From Plantago major (taxonomy: Eukaryota; Streptophyta; Magnoliopsida; Lamiales; Plantaginaceae), in NCBI GenBank assembly GCA_026545765.1, contig CM048840.1, positions 44,350,959-44,414,958 on the forward strand: a stretch of 64,000 bases of DNA, read 5' to 3'. The translations under genes were made by a program, and so were the position numbers. The notes beneath the pieces are model-generated. The model saw nothing but the letters and a program-made list of their open reading frames with translations, did not search any database and had not been told where the DNA came from. How positions within the stretch are numbered: the stretch's first letter is position 1; the number at the start of each line of letters is the position of its first letter. This document shows, piece by piece, positions 10,570-22,870 of the stretch.

Positions 10570-13000
10570 CATCGTAAATGGAATTTCGTTATTAATGAAT
10601 TCCAAATAAATTGATTTTAGCCCTGCTCTCCCTAGGCAAAAGATTAGAATCAATTCAATTTACCTGCATGGGAACCTTTTAAAATTGGTTTTTACAAACT
10701 TCTCTTCAAGAGAAAACTTCTATTCAAAATGAATTTTATAAAGATTGTGAAAACACAATACTCCAATTCCTTTTGTTCCATGGTTTATCTCTAAATATGT
10801 GGAACAATATATTTCAAAGATTAGAAAGAAATTATAAACTTTCGTGGAGGAATTTACAACAAGTTTATCCTCCGCAATGCCTTTTCAAATTGAAAAGGAA
10901 ATCATAGTTTCTAGCTTTTATGAAACTAATCGAAGATGAAACTCTACCAAAGAACTCGTAAACAAATTAACAGGATGATTGAACAACAGAATTATACTAA
11001 TCTGTTTATAAATGTTCTTGGAGAACATCTAACTTCTCTAAGTGAAAGGGTGGATTTAGTTTTAAAAACTATTAACCCTGATTCTTCTTTAAATTCAAAT
11101 GTTTCTGTAAAAGAAAAGGAGAAGGAACAGGATTCGCTCCCTAATATTCAACCACCTCCTGAAATTTCAGATTTTAAATTAAAATCTATGAAAGAACTTG
11201 AAAAGTTCTTAACTGAAAAATTTAAAGATATGAAACTTACAACTCTTCATGATGTTGTAAAAGAAAATCCTGATTACAAAGAAGTGATCAGTGATGAAAT
11301 TAACAAGTTGGGAAAATGGGCTGATAGACCAACCCAACGTATGTACTATTATAGGAGACCTTCTCCTATAGATACCTTGCATGAAGAGCAAGAGTACATA
11401 CTAAATAACAGTTACAATGGTAAAAACATCTATGAATGGAATTTAGATGCTTATGCTGATAGGCAGATTTATAATATGATTCATAGAATGCTTATGTATT
11501 CCACTATTTGTAAAACAAATGGCAACACTGATAAAAATGTTGCAAAAATGATTGTCGCTGGTTTTACAGGACAATTAAAAGGTCAGGATAATTATCTTTC
11601 ACCGTAAGGGAAAAATTATATTTTAATAATCAGAAACAAGAGGATGGTAGTACTATTGAAAATGCCAAATATACTTGTTGTTACTATTATTGAACATTTC
11701 ACCGGAAGATATTCCAATAATAGCAAAAATATTAGAACTGTTTTACAAAACTTAAGATGTAAAACTTTAACTGATTTTCGATGGTATAAAGATACCTTTT
11801 TAAATAGGGTAATGGAATTACTTGAATGTAATAGTTCTCCTTGGAAATCAAAGTTCATTGATGGACTTCAGATTATTTGCGTAAAGGGTTAGGAAAAATC
11901 TTAGAAAAGATAAAGTTTCTATCCCTTATGAAAATTATACTTATGGCAAGTTAATTGAACTTGTATTCAAGAAGGTTTAGCCTTATGTAATGAGATTAAA
12001 TTAAATCAACAAATTAAAAGATGTAACTTGAAAGAAAAGCCCAATGGGATGCTTCAGGATCAATTTGGGATGGATGTTCCATCCACTTCTAAACCTCATA
12101 AGTCGAAAGAAAAATCGACTTATAAACCAAAAAAGAAAAGACATTACTCTCCTAGGAAATTAGAAATCCGTCAACAAAGAAGAGAAGATAGAGAAGAAAG
12201 AAAACGGATTCGAAAGAAACTAATAGTTTGCCGAGCTTGTGGAAAACTTGGTCATTTTGCAACACAATGTTGGACCAAGAGAAAATTAAACAGATTAAAA
12301 GCTGATAATGATTTGAAAGAAACTCTTTCAAAGATTCTTTTAAATTCTGATGAAGTAAAGAGTAATAACTCTTCTGATGATTCAGATACTTCTAATAGTA
12401 CTAATAGTACTGAAGAAGAGAACTTAAAAGTTCTTGATCAAGAATCGGTAATATCTGATTCAGAGTCAGAGTGTGAACATTGTATTCTTGGACAGGCTTG
12501 TATCAAGAAACAAGAAAACATGTATTTACAAAAATTCTTTAATTAAGAATTTTATAATATTCTATCTCGCTTAAGGAACTGATTTAAATGTCTTAGACGG
12601 TAATAATATTATCGAGTTTCTAAAGACAATTAAAGATCATGAGTTACGATCTAAGATAATAGATCAAATGGATAATATTCCAAGTACTTCTTCAACTCTG
12701 CCAGAACCAATGGTTTCTTCAGAGAATTTAAAAAATGATGAGCCTTACTCAATGACAAAAGTTTATAAACTTCTAAAACAGAGAAGGACAGTTGAATCTC
12801 CAACTTCTACTCATGATTTAGAAATGGAAGTTGAAAATCTCAAAAAAGAGATTCAGTTTTTGAAAAAAGAAAATAAGTTAATAGACTATCGAGTTTCTAA
12901 ACTTGAAAATTATAAAAAAGAGACTGATCAGTCTACCCAGTCTACTACTAGTGAATCGAGTCAAAGTAAAAAGGCTCAATGTTTTGATTCACAAGTAGAT
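10570..13000 (+). pseudogene. U3 ORF1, coat protein region
   Basis: The open stretch 10936-11607 encodes an N-terminal helical part and the capsid core (EWNLDAYADRQIYNMIHRML, FTGQLKG) and is better kept than in U2. Breaks follow at 11600, around 11640-11890 and near 12020. The basic segment and CCHC knuckle (CRACGKLGHFATQC, 12229-12270) are intact within 12028-12546, and the coiled coil with protease entry is within 12668-13354. The acidic linker ends at a stop at 12544. Family assignment rests on the core plus knuckle. Confidence 0.8.
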
Positions 13001-13440
13001 GATAATTTTTTATCAACTTTAGAGATGGTTATATCCCAAAAATGGTATGTTAAAATTATTTTGTTAATTGATAATTACTTTTCAAAAGATTTGACTGCTC
13101 TCATAGATAGTGGTGCAGGTTTGAATGTTATACAGGAAGGATTAATTCCTACAAAGTATTTTTATAAAACTACTCATACTCTTTCTCATGCTGGAAGAGA
13201 AAAATTAAATATAATATATAAGCTTCCTAAAGCTTTTATTCAGATTGATAAAAAACCGATTCAAACCAGCTTTTTACTAACAAAGGATATTTCTAATCAA
13301 GTAATACTTGGTACTCCTTTTATCTCAAAATTTATCCTTTACCCATGTGGATAATTCCTGACATCGAACTTTTCAAGGTGGGAAAATTCATTTAAATTTT
13401 ATTACAATACCATTTCATAGAATGTTACATGAAATGTATG
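13001..13440 (+). pseudogene. U3 ORF1, aspartic protease domain
   Basis: The frame is open from the coiled coil through the active site to 13354. Asp-Ser-Gly is at 13106-13114 in LIDSGAG, where other copies have LIDSGAD. The hydrophobic VILGTPFISK motif is present near 13306-13335. The reading frame is lost just after it by a one-base change (KFILYPCG then stop), cutting the link to RT. Confidence 0.8.
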
Positions 13441-14430
13441 ATCATCTAACTTTAAAGAAAAACCAGATGAATTTCTTAAAACAAGAAATAAACTCTTTGA
13501 CTATTGAAGAAAAACTTCAAAATCCCAAATTACAAGGGAAGATTAGATTGATTGAAAATCAACTTTCTCTAGAAATCAGAATGACCATCCTAATGCTTCT
13601 CGAATAGAAAGAAGCATGTGGTCACCTTCCTTATGAAGAAGATTTTGATGAAAAGAGAATTCACAAAGGCAAGACCTTGTCAAATGAATTCAGAGTATTT
13701 AGAACTCAGAAAAAGAAATTGATTCTTTATTACAAAAGGGTCGATAAGCCCTTCTCAATCCCTTGGTCTTGTATGCCTTTTATGTTAATAAACATAGTGA
13801 GCAGTGAAAGAGGAGTTCCTAGATTAGTTATAAATTATAAACCCCTTAATAAGGTTTTAAAATGGATTAGCATCCTATTCAATAAAAAGATCTTTTAGAA
13901 AGACTTTATGATTCAATTTTATTTTCAAAATTTGACTTAAAGTCAGGTTATTGGCAAGTTCAGATTGAACAAAAGGATGGGTATAAGACAGCCTTTAATG
14001 TTCCAATAGGACATTACGAATGGAATGTAATGCCATTTGGTTTGAAAAATGCTCCTTCTGAATTTCAGAAAAATATTAATGATATTTTTACTCCTTATAG
14101 TGATTTTATATTAGTTTATATTGATGATATCCTAGTTTTCTCAACGGATATTGAATCCCATTTTAAACATTTGGATATCTTAAAGAAAATAGTCATACAT
14201 AGTGGTTTAGTTATATCAAAACCAAAGATGTTTTTGTTTCAGACAAAAATTAGATTTTTGGGTCATTATATTGAAAAAAGTAATATTATCCCAATAAATA
14301 GAAGCATTGATTTTGCTGACAAATTTCCTGATGAAATAACTATTAAAACCCAGTTACAGAGGTTTTTAGGAAGTTTGAATTATATCTCTTCTCATTATAA
14401 AGATATAGCTCAAGATACTGGTATCTTATA
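13440..14430 (+). pseudogene. U3 ORF1, reverse transcriptase domain
   Basis: The N-terminal RT region is broken (13600-13910, several indels). From 14030 to 14557 it is open, with MPFGLKNAPSEFQ, the catalytic YIDD at 14117-14128, the thumb and connection, ending at a stop beside the first RNase H catalytic region. Scattered substitutions (for example Lys-Asn-Ile in place of Lys-Ile-Met before the YIDD region) hint at an older or distinct copy than U4 to U7. Confidence 0.85.
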
Positions 14431-16012
14431 TGATAGACTTAAAAAGGATCCAAAGCCTTGGTCTGATCATCATACTCAGGCTGTTAGTAAATTAAAAGAA
14501 AAAGTGAAAACTTTGCCTTGTCTTATGTTGAGTAATCCCTTATGGGATAAATCATGAAATGTATGCTTTAATATAGATTATGGGGGAATTCTTAAACAGA
14601 TCGATTCTCATAATAAACAAGAATATCTTGTTAGGCTTTATTCTGAAAAGTGGAATATTAATCAGAAAAACTACGCCACTATTGCTAAAGAAATATTTTC
14701 AACCATAAAATGTGTTTTAAAATTTCAAGATGGTTTATATAATCAAAAAACAGATTATGATTCTGCAAAGATTATGTTTATTAAAAACTTTAAATATGAA
14801 GTTTTTAGACATATATTTGTAAAATGGAAAGATGATATCAGTCTCCTAGATTCTTTAATGTTTGAAGATATTATTGCAGGAATGTACTTGCAAAGAAGAA
14901 ATTCCTCCTCTGATAGAGGAAAAGGAAGTCAGGAAAGTGGATTAGATAAAGGAAAGCTTATAGCTTTACCATCACAAGGAAGTCAGGAAAGTGGATTAGA
15001 TAAAGAAAAGCTTATAGCTTTACCATCACAAGATAAAGGAAAGCTTATAGCTTTACCATCACCAGAATCTGAGACTTATAGCTCAGAAGAGTACCAAGAA
15101 TTTCTTGAGTACAAAAGAAAAAATGGAAAATTCCCATCTTTTACTAATTCAGTAAAAGAAGAAAAAATTGATTATGTTAAAAACAAAAATCAGGAAGTAA
15201 TACTTCTGCTTGAAATAAGAGATGTACAATGGGCAAGGGAACTTTGGTCATCATGGTCTAAATATTTAGACAAAGATAAAGCATTATATGCTTCAGGACC
15301 TTATAAAATAAGATCCTTCTATGAAAGTATTCTTTCAGAAACAGAGTCTTGTGAAATAAATTATTTCTCAAAGACACAGAAGGAAGTTTATAACTTCAGA
15401 AAAATTTATATTAAGAAGATTATATCTTCTGAGGATTGGGGATTTGAACTATCCAATGAAAGGGAATTTTACTATCCCAACAACAAAAATCCTATAAAAT
15501 ATAATATTGGGATTATGTTGAAGCATTTAATAAAGTGCTACTATGTGATAATGATCAACATAGAAAGAAATACTCGTGGTTGATAACCATTGACAGTGCA
15601 GTTTACATACAAAACTGGCAAAGAATACCTAACTGGTTTATAACCTGGTGGATGAATTTTGGAACTACGGAAGTTATACTTCCTAAAAACTTTTCAACTT
15701 TATTTTTAAGTTGGAAGAAGGTTACTCCTAAAAAGGATATTCCTCGAGAGTATTACTCTTTATATTTATTTATGGAATTTTCCATATCCTGGATTTGGGA
15801 ATGGATACCTATTATCGGTTATACCGAAAATGAGATACCATGTGTCAAAAAATCTTCTTATACGAAGTTTTGGGAAAAAATGAATGAAGAGAACCCAAAA
15901 ACCAATCAATTATATTGTATTGACACTATAAATTTTATAGAAAAAAGAATTAGATTATATCAAGAGGACAGAAATATGAAGGTCCAATATGCAATTCGAC
16001 GATTGCCAGAAT
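14430..16012 (+). pseudogene. U3 beta-lineage RNase H fused in frame to ORF2
   Basis: Unlike alpha, no stop or ATGA separates RNase H from ORF2. One open frame (14774-15583) runs from the last part of RNase H through SLLDSLMFEDIIAGMYLQ into ORF2. About 15 codons present in alpha before the LPD motif are absent. The ORF2 N-terminus has 54-bp repeats instead of the Arg/Gly-rich segment. The core (KKSSYTKFWEKMNEENPKT) reads in 15535-16014 after a one-base frame break near 15500. A stop near 14557 separates it from RT. The fusion is shared with U8, so it is not a private error of this copy. Confidence 0.8.
14924..15064 (+). repeat. 54-bp tandem repeat inside beta ORF2
   Basis: Units at 14924-14977 and 14978-15031 plus a 33-bp partial third at 15032-15064. 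Each full unit encodes GSQESGLDKGKLIALPSQ or a near match. The same two-and-a-half repeat array is present in U8 at 59509-59649. Length is a multiple of three, so copy number can change without breaking the frame. Confidence 0.9.
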
Positions 16013-16225
16013 GATCAAGATACTGATCAAATTCTACAAGAAGTCTACATAGAAGACAAATTTGAAAAGAAGATGGAATCTTTCCACTATCAATTGATTA
16101 TGATGACAAGACTGAAGATGATAATGATAGAAGACATCTTACTAATACATAACGTGACTTCTTTCATTTCACAAGAAGTCAAAGTGGCTAAAAGCCAAAG
16201 AAGGAAAAGAACGGAGCAAGATTAA
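15989..16225 (+). pseudogene. U3 beta ORF2 C-terminal tail in a shifted frame
   Basis: After the beta ORF2 stop at 16012 a second frame encodes QDTDQILQEVYIEDKFEKK, which resembles the alpha tail (QDPNQEEVSIEDVFEILK). This looks like the original C-terminus separated by a frameshift and a deletion of about 60 codons relative to alpha. U5 (38680-38916) and U8 (60574-60810) share the same arrangement, so the change predates their separation. Confidence 0.6.
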
Positions 16226-16409
16226 AGAAGAAACAGATAGTGACATGTTTGGAATTAAATTCCAAAGATAGTGACAGATTTTAGCTCCTGAGAATCAATT
16301 CTCTCTATAAATAAGAAGAAGGCAGAAGGAAGTCGATACCCATCCATTAAACTCTCAATTTATTTTTATTTTAATTTTTATTAAGTTGAGTATTACAAAT
16401 TGTAAGTGG
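16226..16409 (+). promoter_or_regulatory. U3 beta promoter and truncated leader
   Basis: TATA box CTATAAATA at 16305-16313, preceded by GAGAATCAATTCTC (the beta version of the TATA palindrome). Another inverted repeat, TTTGGAATTAAATTCCAAAG, lies at about 16249-16268. The leader is cut off at about 16409 in AATTGTAAGT, where inverted U4 begins. Confidence 0.7.
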
Positions 16410-17159
16410 ATCGGGTCACAAAGCTTCTTTGATTTATTCATATCACAATATTCAAACTTTAGAATCACTTCATTAATCCGCACTGCATCACCCGACTAAG
16501 ATAGAGACATCGATCGATTACTTGTATAAAATCAACAATATCAAGATATTTTTCAAGACATAATTATCAAGACAAAAATGTTCGTAGACGCCATTTCTTT
16601 CGCTTTAGAGGGGCAAATGGTTTTATATGTCTATCGAATATATCAACATGCCCGATTAATACAAAACCTTCTCTCGTCTCATTCTTAGTAAATAGTAAAA
16701 GTCTTAGATTAATTCATAATTCCGCCGAATAGTAACTATGAATAGTGATCGATGAACAAAGAAAACATGTTTGCCAGAGTTATAGTAAATACATAATTTA
16801 GACCTGCCTTAACACAAACCAAACGCTTAGCCTATCATGAGGCTAATTTTCATTGATATATAAAATATATTACAAAATTAAAAATAAAAGAGAGTACTTA
16901 CAAGTCAGACTCCAAGCACAAACTTCAAACTTAATTACAAATACTAAAAATTTAAAACCAAGGAGAGTGTATGGAGAGTCTTTCGTGTGTATGCAATGGA
17001 TGGGTATCCAAATTTTCCGCTTCTTATTTACAGAGGGAATTTGATTCTAGGAGCCGATATCCGTCCCATCATGCATCTCTTTAATTCTCCATCGCTACTT
17101 TTTCCTTTTCGCTATTAGCTCTTTGTCGATTGCTTTTTGCCCCACTTGTCATTAATCGA
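16410..17159 (-). other. U4 intergenic leader (minus strand)
   Basis: Read on the minus strand this is the alpha leader, from the ORF2 stop near 17160 to CCCGATCC at the U3 junction. The TATA position (17025-17033) reads CTGTAAATA, a weakened box. The end at 16410 coincides with the base just upstream of the PBS in intact copies. No PBS follows on this side because U4 ends here. Confidence 0.75.
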
Positions 17160-18512
17160 TTATTGGGTAGATTTTTCGCTACCACTATCAGTAGAAGATT
17201 CTTCCTTATCTTTACTCTTCCGCTTAAGAGTTCCTTTGAGTATTTCAAAACGCCTTCTATTGAGACTTCTTCCGATTTGGATCTTGAGCATCTTGATATT
17301 CCCTGGCCGATACCATTGATGTGTCCGATTTCACGATTGAGTTTCTCCATCAAAACCTCAGAGAAGATCCTTCTTCATTTCTTCTATATATGCTTCTATG
17401 AACATTTCTCTGCTGCTATCTTTCATGCTAAACTTCTTCTTGATTTGATCAAGAGGCGACTCTTCTTTTTCTGTCACCAGTCTTCTATTTTCTTGGTACA
17501 ATTTTATTCTTTTTTCTATAAGATTAATAGTATCAATGCAATATAATTGCCTAGTGTCTGGGTTACTCTTATTCATTTTATCCCAGAACTTTGTATAAGA
17601 AGATCTTTTGATACATGGTATCTCACTTTCGGTATAACCGATAATAGGTACCCATTTCCAAATCCATGGTATGGAAAATTCCATAAAGAAATATAAATCA
17701 TATCGATCTGAAGGAATATCCTTCTTTGGATTAACATCTATCCAAATGTAATATAATTCAAAAATTCGAGGAGTACTCTGGTGGTTCCAAAATATTTCCA
17801 CCAATTAAGAAACCAATTTGGTATCTCTTGCTCATAAGCTTCACCACTGATTTTTATGAACCAGGAGTGTTTCTTTTTATCATTTTCATATAAAAGCACT
17901 TTATTAAATGCTTCAACATAATCCCAATAATTAAATTTTATGGGACTTCTGTTATGAGGGTAATAAAATTCCCTTTCTCGTAATGGAGCAATTCCACATT
18001 CTTCGGAAGATAAAATCTTCTTAATATAAATCTTACTGAAGTTATAAACTTCTTTTTGAACTCCTGAGAAATGTGATATTTCACATGACCCTGTGTTTAA
18101 AAGAATACTTTCATAAAAGTATCTTGTTTTATAAGTCCCCAAAGCATATGATGCTTTGTCAAGATATCTGGACATTAAAGTCCATGGGTTATTTACCCAT
18201 CTCATATCTCTTGTTTCAATAAGAAGTATGACTTCTTGATTTCTGTTTTCCAAATAGTCTGCTTTATTTTCTTCAGACTCTTGTTCTGCTATTATTTTAG
18301 CAAAAGAGGGAATTTTTCCCTTATTCTTTTTGTACTCAAGAAATTCTTAGTACTCTTCTGAGCTTTCAGCTTCATGTTTTTGTGATGGCAAATTCATACC
18401 TATAAGCTTTCCTCCGCTTATAGAGGATTCTTTCAGATCCTCTTCCTCGACCTCCTCTACCTCTATAAGAGGAAGAGCCTCTTCCTTGCAAGTACATTCC
18501 TGCAACAATCAT
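17160..18512 (-). pseudogene. U4 ORF2 (alpha)
   Basis: The minus-strand ATG at 18512-18510 overlaps the ORF1 stop (ATGA). The RGG-like start and EYQEFLEYKK region contain breaks at about 18340-18420. The core is open in 18253-17738 and continues in 17804-17358 after a frameshift near 17760 where the FSELY segment is disturbed. The acidic tail (from 17353) is out of frame. It is one of the better-preserved ORF2 copies. Function is unknown; the Trp-rich core is conserved in all alpha copies. Confidence 0.8.
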
Positions 18513-19010
18513 GAAATATATTCTCGTGTCAAAAAATCTGGAAGACTATTGTCTTCTCCTTTTTTATAGACAATTTCAAAATCAAAAGGAGCTAAATGAG
18601 CTAGCCATCTTGCAAACATTTGCTTTGAAACATCATGTTTAAAATCTTTGTTAAACATGAACTTTGCAGAATTACAATCTGTCTTTATAATAAATTTTTG
18701 ATTATATAAATCATCTTGAAATTTTAAGACACATTTGACAATTGAAAGTATCTCTTTAGCAATTGTGGCATAATTTTTCTGACTGTTATTCCATTTGCCA
18801 GAATAGAAACGAACAAGATATTCTTGTTTATTATGAGGATCAATTTGTTTAAGAATTCCTCCATAACCTATATCAGAAGCATCTGTTTCAACAGATTTAT
18901 CCCATGAGGGATTACTCAACATAAGACAAGGCAAAGTTTTCACCTTTTCTTTTAATTTCCTAACAGCCTGAGTATGATGATCAGACCAAGGCTTTGGATC
19001 CTTTTTAAGT
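18509..19010 (-). pseudogene. U4 ORF1, RNase H domain (catalytic residues kept)
   Basis: Open frame 18943-18509 with ETDASDIGYGG (first Asp), ATIAKEI (Glu), IIKTDCNSAKF (third catalytic Asp, codon 18679-18677) and NSLPDFLTR before the TGA at 18511-18509. This is the reference for what U5 to U7 have lost. Upstream it is cut from RT by a deletion near 19045, where a piece of the connection is missing. Confidence 0.85.
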
Positions 19011-20000
19011 CTATCATATAAGATAGCAGTATCTTGAGCTAGAAGAGATATAATTCAAACTTCTTAAAAACCTCTGTAAATGGGTTTTATTAGTTATTTC
19101 ATCAGGAAATTTGTCAGCAAATCAATGCGTCTATTTATTGGGATAATATTACTTTTTTCAATATAATGACCCAAAAATCTAATTTTTGTCTGAAACAAAA
19201 ACATCTTTGGTTTTGATATAACTAAACCACTCTGTATGACTATTTTCTTTAAGATATACAAATGTTTAAAATGGGAATTCAATATCCTTTGAGAAAACTA
19301 GGATATCATCAATATAAACTAATATAAAATCACTATAAGGAGTAAAAATATCATTCATAATTTTCTGAAATTCAGAAGGAGCATTTTTCAAACCAAATGG
19401 CATTACATTCCATTCGTAATGTCCTATTGGAACATTAAAGGCTGTCTTATACCTATCCTTTTGTTCAATCTGAACTTGCCAATAACCTGACTTTAAGTCA
19501 AATTTTGAAAATAAAATTGAATCATGAAGTCTTTCTAAAAGATTTTTTTATTCGGAATAGGATGCCTAATCCATTTTAAAACCTTATTAAGGGGTTTATA
19601 ATTTATAACTAATCTAGGAACTCCTCTTTCCTGCTCACTATGTTTATTAACATAAAAGGCTGTACAAGACCAAGGAGATTGAGAAGGGCTTATCAGACCC
19701 TTTTGTAATAAAGAATCAATTTCTTTTTTACAGAGTTCTAAATACTTTGAATTCATTTGACAAGGTCTTGCCTTTGTTGGAATTCTCTTTTCATCAAAAT
19801 CTTTTTCATAAGGAAGACTGACCACATGCTTCTTTCTATTCCAGAAAGCATTAGGATGGTCATTACAGATTTCTAGAGAAAGTTGATTTTCAATCAATCT
19901 AATCTTCCCTTGTAATTTGGGATTTTGAAGTTTTTCTTCAATAGTCAAAGAGTTTATTTCTTGTTTTAAGAAATTCATCTGGTTTTTCTTTAAAGTCAGA
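19010..20000 (-). pseudogene. U4 ORF1, reverse transcriptase domain
   Basis: The N-terminal RT lies in the frame that ends at 19535 (VPRLVINYKPLN near 19630-19595). The palm with YIDD is at 19316-19305. Breaks are at 19545 (one extra T in a run), near 19280 and near 19050-19120. Between the breaks the protein is close to U6 and U7. Family assignment is certain from motif content. Confidence 0.9.
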
Positions 20001-20420
20001 TGATCATACATTTCATGTAACATTCTATGAAATGGTTTTGTAATAAAATTTAAATGAATTTTCCCACCTTGAAAAGTTCCAGTAATACCGGAATTATCCA
20101 CATGGGTAAAAGGATAAATTTTCGAGATAAAAGGAGTACCAAGTATTACTTGATTAGAAATATCCTTTGTTAGTAAAAAACTGGTTTGAATACAGTTTTT
20201 ATCAATACAGATAAAAGCTTTAGGAAGCTTATATTTTATATTTAATTTTTCTCCTCCAGCATGAGAAAGAGTATGAGTATTTTTATAAAAATACTTTGTA
20301 GGAATTAATCCTTCCTGTATAACATTCAAATCTGCACCACTATCTGAGAGCAGTCAAATCTTTTGAAAAGTAATTATCAATTAACAAAGTAATTTTAACA
20401 TACCATTTCTGGGATATAAC
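20000..20420 (-). pseudogene. U4 ORF1, aspartic protease domain with broken active-site entry
   Basis: The Asp-Ser-Gly codons lie at 20344-20336, but two bases are missing immediately upstream, so the frame arriving from the coat region ends at 20340. The remaining domain reads openly from 20329, including VILGTPFISKIYPFTHVDNS. The frame then continues into RT. This single lesion divides ORF1 into two long open parts. Confidence 0.8.
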
Positions 20421-22870
20421 CATCTCTAAAGTTGATAAAAAATTATCATCTACTTGTGAATCAAAACATTGATCTTTTTTACTTTGACTCGATCCACTAG
20501 TAGTAGACTGGGTAGACTGATCAGTCTCTTTTTTATAATTTTCAAGTTTAGAAACTCGATAGTCTATTAACTTATTTTCTTTTTTCAAAAACTGAATCTC
20601 TTTTTTGAGATTTTCAACTTCCATTTCTAAATCATGAGTAGAAGTTGGAGATTCAACTGTCCTTCTCTGTTTTAGAAGTTTATAAACTTCTATCATTGAG
20701 TAAGGCTCATCATTTTTTAAATTCTCTGGAGAAACCATTGGTTCTGGCAGAGTTGAAGAAGTACTTGGAATATTATCCATCTGATCTATTATTTTAGATT
20801 GTAACTCATGATCTTTAATTGTCTTTAGAAACTCGATAATATGATTACCGTCTAAGACATTTAAATCAGTTCCTTGAAACTGAGATAGAATATTATAAAA
20901 TTCTTTATTAAAGAATTTACTGTCGTCTGTGTTTTCTTGTTTCTTGATACAAGCCTGTCCAAGAATACAAGGTTCACACTCTGACTCTGAATCAGATATT
21001 ACCGATTCTTGATCAAGAACTTTTAAGTTCTCTTCTTCAGTACTATTAGAACTATTAGAAGTATCCAATCATCGTAAGAGTTATTACCCTTTCTTCATCG
21101 AATTTAAAAGAATCTTTGAAAGAGTTTCTTTCAAATCATTATCGCCTTTTAACTGCTTAATTTTCTCTTGGTCCAACATTGTGTTGCAAAATGACCAAGT
21201 TTTCCACAAGCTTCGCAAACTATTAGTTTCTTCGAATCCGCTTTTCTTTCTCTATCTTCTCTTCTTTGTTTACGGATTTCTAATTTCCTAGGAGAGTAAT
21301 GTCTCTTCTTTTTTGGTTTATAAGTCATTTTTCTTCGACTTATGAGGTTTAGAAGTGGATGGAACATCCATCCCAAATTGATCACGTAATCGTCCCAACC
21401 GGGCTTTTTCTTTCAAGTTCGCTTTTAATTTGTTGATTTAATTTAATCTCATTACATAAGGCTAAACCTTCTTGAATACAAGTTCCAATTAACTTGCCAT
21501 AAGTATAATTTTCATAAGGGATAGAAACTTTATCTTTTCTAAGATTTTTCCTAACCCTTTCTGCAAATAATGCAGGAAGTCCATCAATGAACTTTGATTT
21601 CCAATGAGAACTATTACATTCAGGTAATTCCATTACCCTATTTAAAAAGGTATCTTTATACCATCGAAAATCAGTTAAAGTTTTACATCTTAAGTTTTGT
21701 AAAACAGTTCTAATATTTTCGCTATGATCGGAATATCTTCCGGTGAAATGTTCAATAATAGTAACAACAAGAGTATAGACTGCATTTTCAATAGTACTAC
21801 CATCCTCTTGTTTTACAGTATTAAAAATATAATTTTTCCTTCCGTGAAAGATAATTATCCCACTAACCTTTTAATTGTCAGAAACCAATGACAATCATTT
21901 TTGCAACATTTTTATCAGTGTTGCCATTTGTTTTACAAATAGTGGAATACATAAGCATTCTATGAATCATATTATAAATCTCCCTATCAGCATAAGCATC
22001 TAAATTCCATTCATAGATCTTTTTACCATTGTAACTGTTATTTAGTATGTACTCTTGCTCTTCATGCAAGGTATCTATAGGAGAAGGTCTCCTATAATAG
22101 TACATACGTGGTCGGGTCTATCACCCCATTTTCCCAACTTGTTAATTTCATCACCGATCACTTCTTTGTAATCGGATTTTCTTTTACAACATCATGAAGA
22201 GTTGTAAGTTTCATATCTTTAAATTTTTCGCTAAGAACTTTTCAAGTTCTTTCATAGACTTTAATTTAAAATCAAATTTCGGAGGTGGTTGAATATTAGA
22301 CAGCATAATCTCGCTCCTTCTCCTTTCTTTACGTAAACATTTGAATTTAAAGAAGACTCGTGGTTAATAGTTTTAAAACTAAATCCACCCTTTCACTTAG
22401 AGAAGTTAGATGTTCTCCAAGAACATTTATAAATGATTAGTATAATTACATTGTTCAATCATCCGTTAATTTGTTTACTGTGGTACCGTAGAGTTTCATC
22501 TTCCAAAGAGTTTCGCAAAAGCTAGGAAACTATGATTTCCTTTTTCAATTTGAAAAGACTGTTGCGGAGGATAAACTTGTTGTAAATTCCTCCCTGTCGA
22601 AAGCTTATAATTTCTTTCTAATACTGAAATATATTGTTCCACATATTTAGAGACAAACCATGGAACAAAAGCAATTGGAGTATTGTGTTTTTCACAATCT
22701 TTATAAAATTCATTTTGAATAGAAGTTTTCTCTGTTGAAGAGAAGTTTGTAAAAAACCAATTTTTAAAAGGTTCCCATCTGGGTAAATTGAATTCAGTTC
22801 TAATCTTTTGCCTAGCGGGAGAGCCAGGGCTAAAATCAATTTGACTGGAATTCATTAATAACGAAATTCC
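20420..22870 (-). pseudogene. U4 ORF1, coat protein region
   Basis: Readable pieces on the minus strand: 22855-22496 (RTEFNLPRWEPFKNWFFTNF), 22105-21878 (capsid core EWNLDAYADREIYNMIHRML), 21633-21382, 21385-21149 (basic region and CCHC knuckle at 21217-21176, with Glu in place of Arg as the residue after the first Cys) and 21068-20340 (acidic linker and coiled coil). Breaks between these are mainly short changes at CAG/CTG sites, for example near 22130, 22170, 22230 and 21070. Confidence 0.8.
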
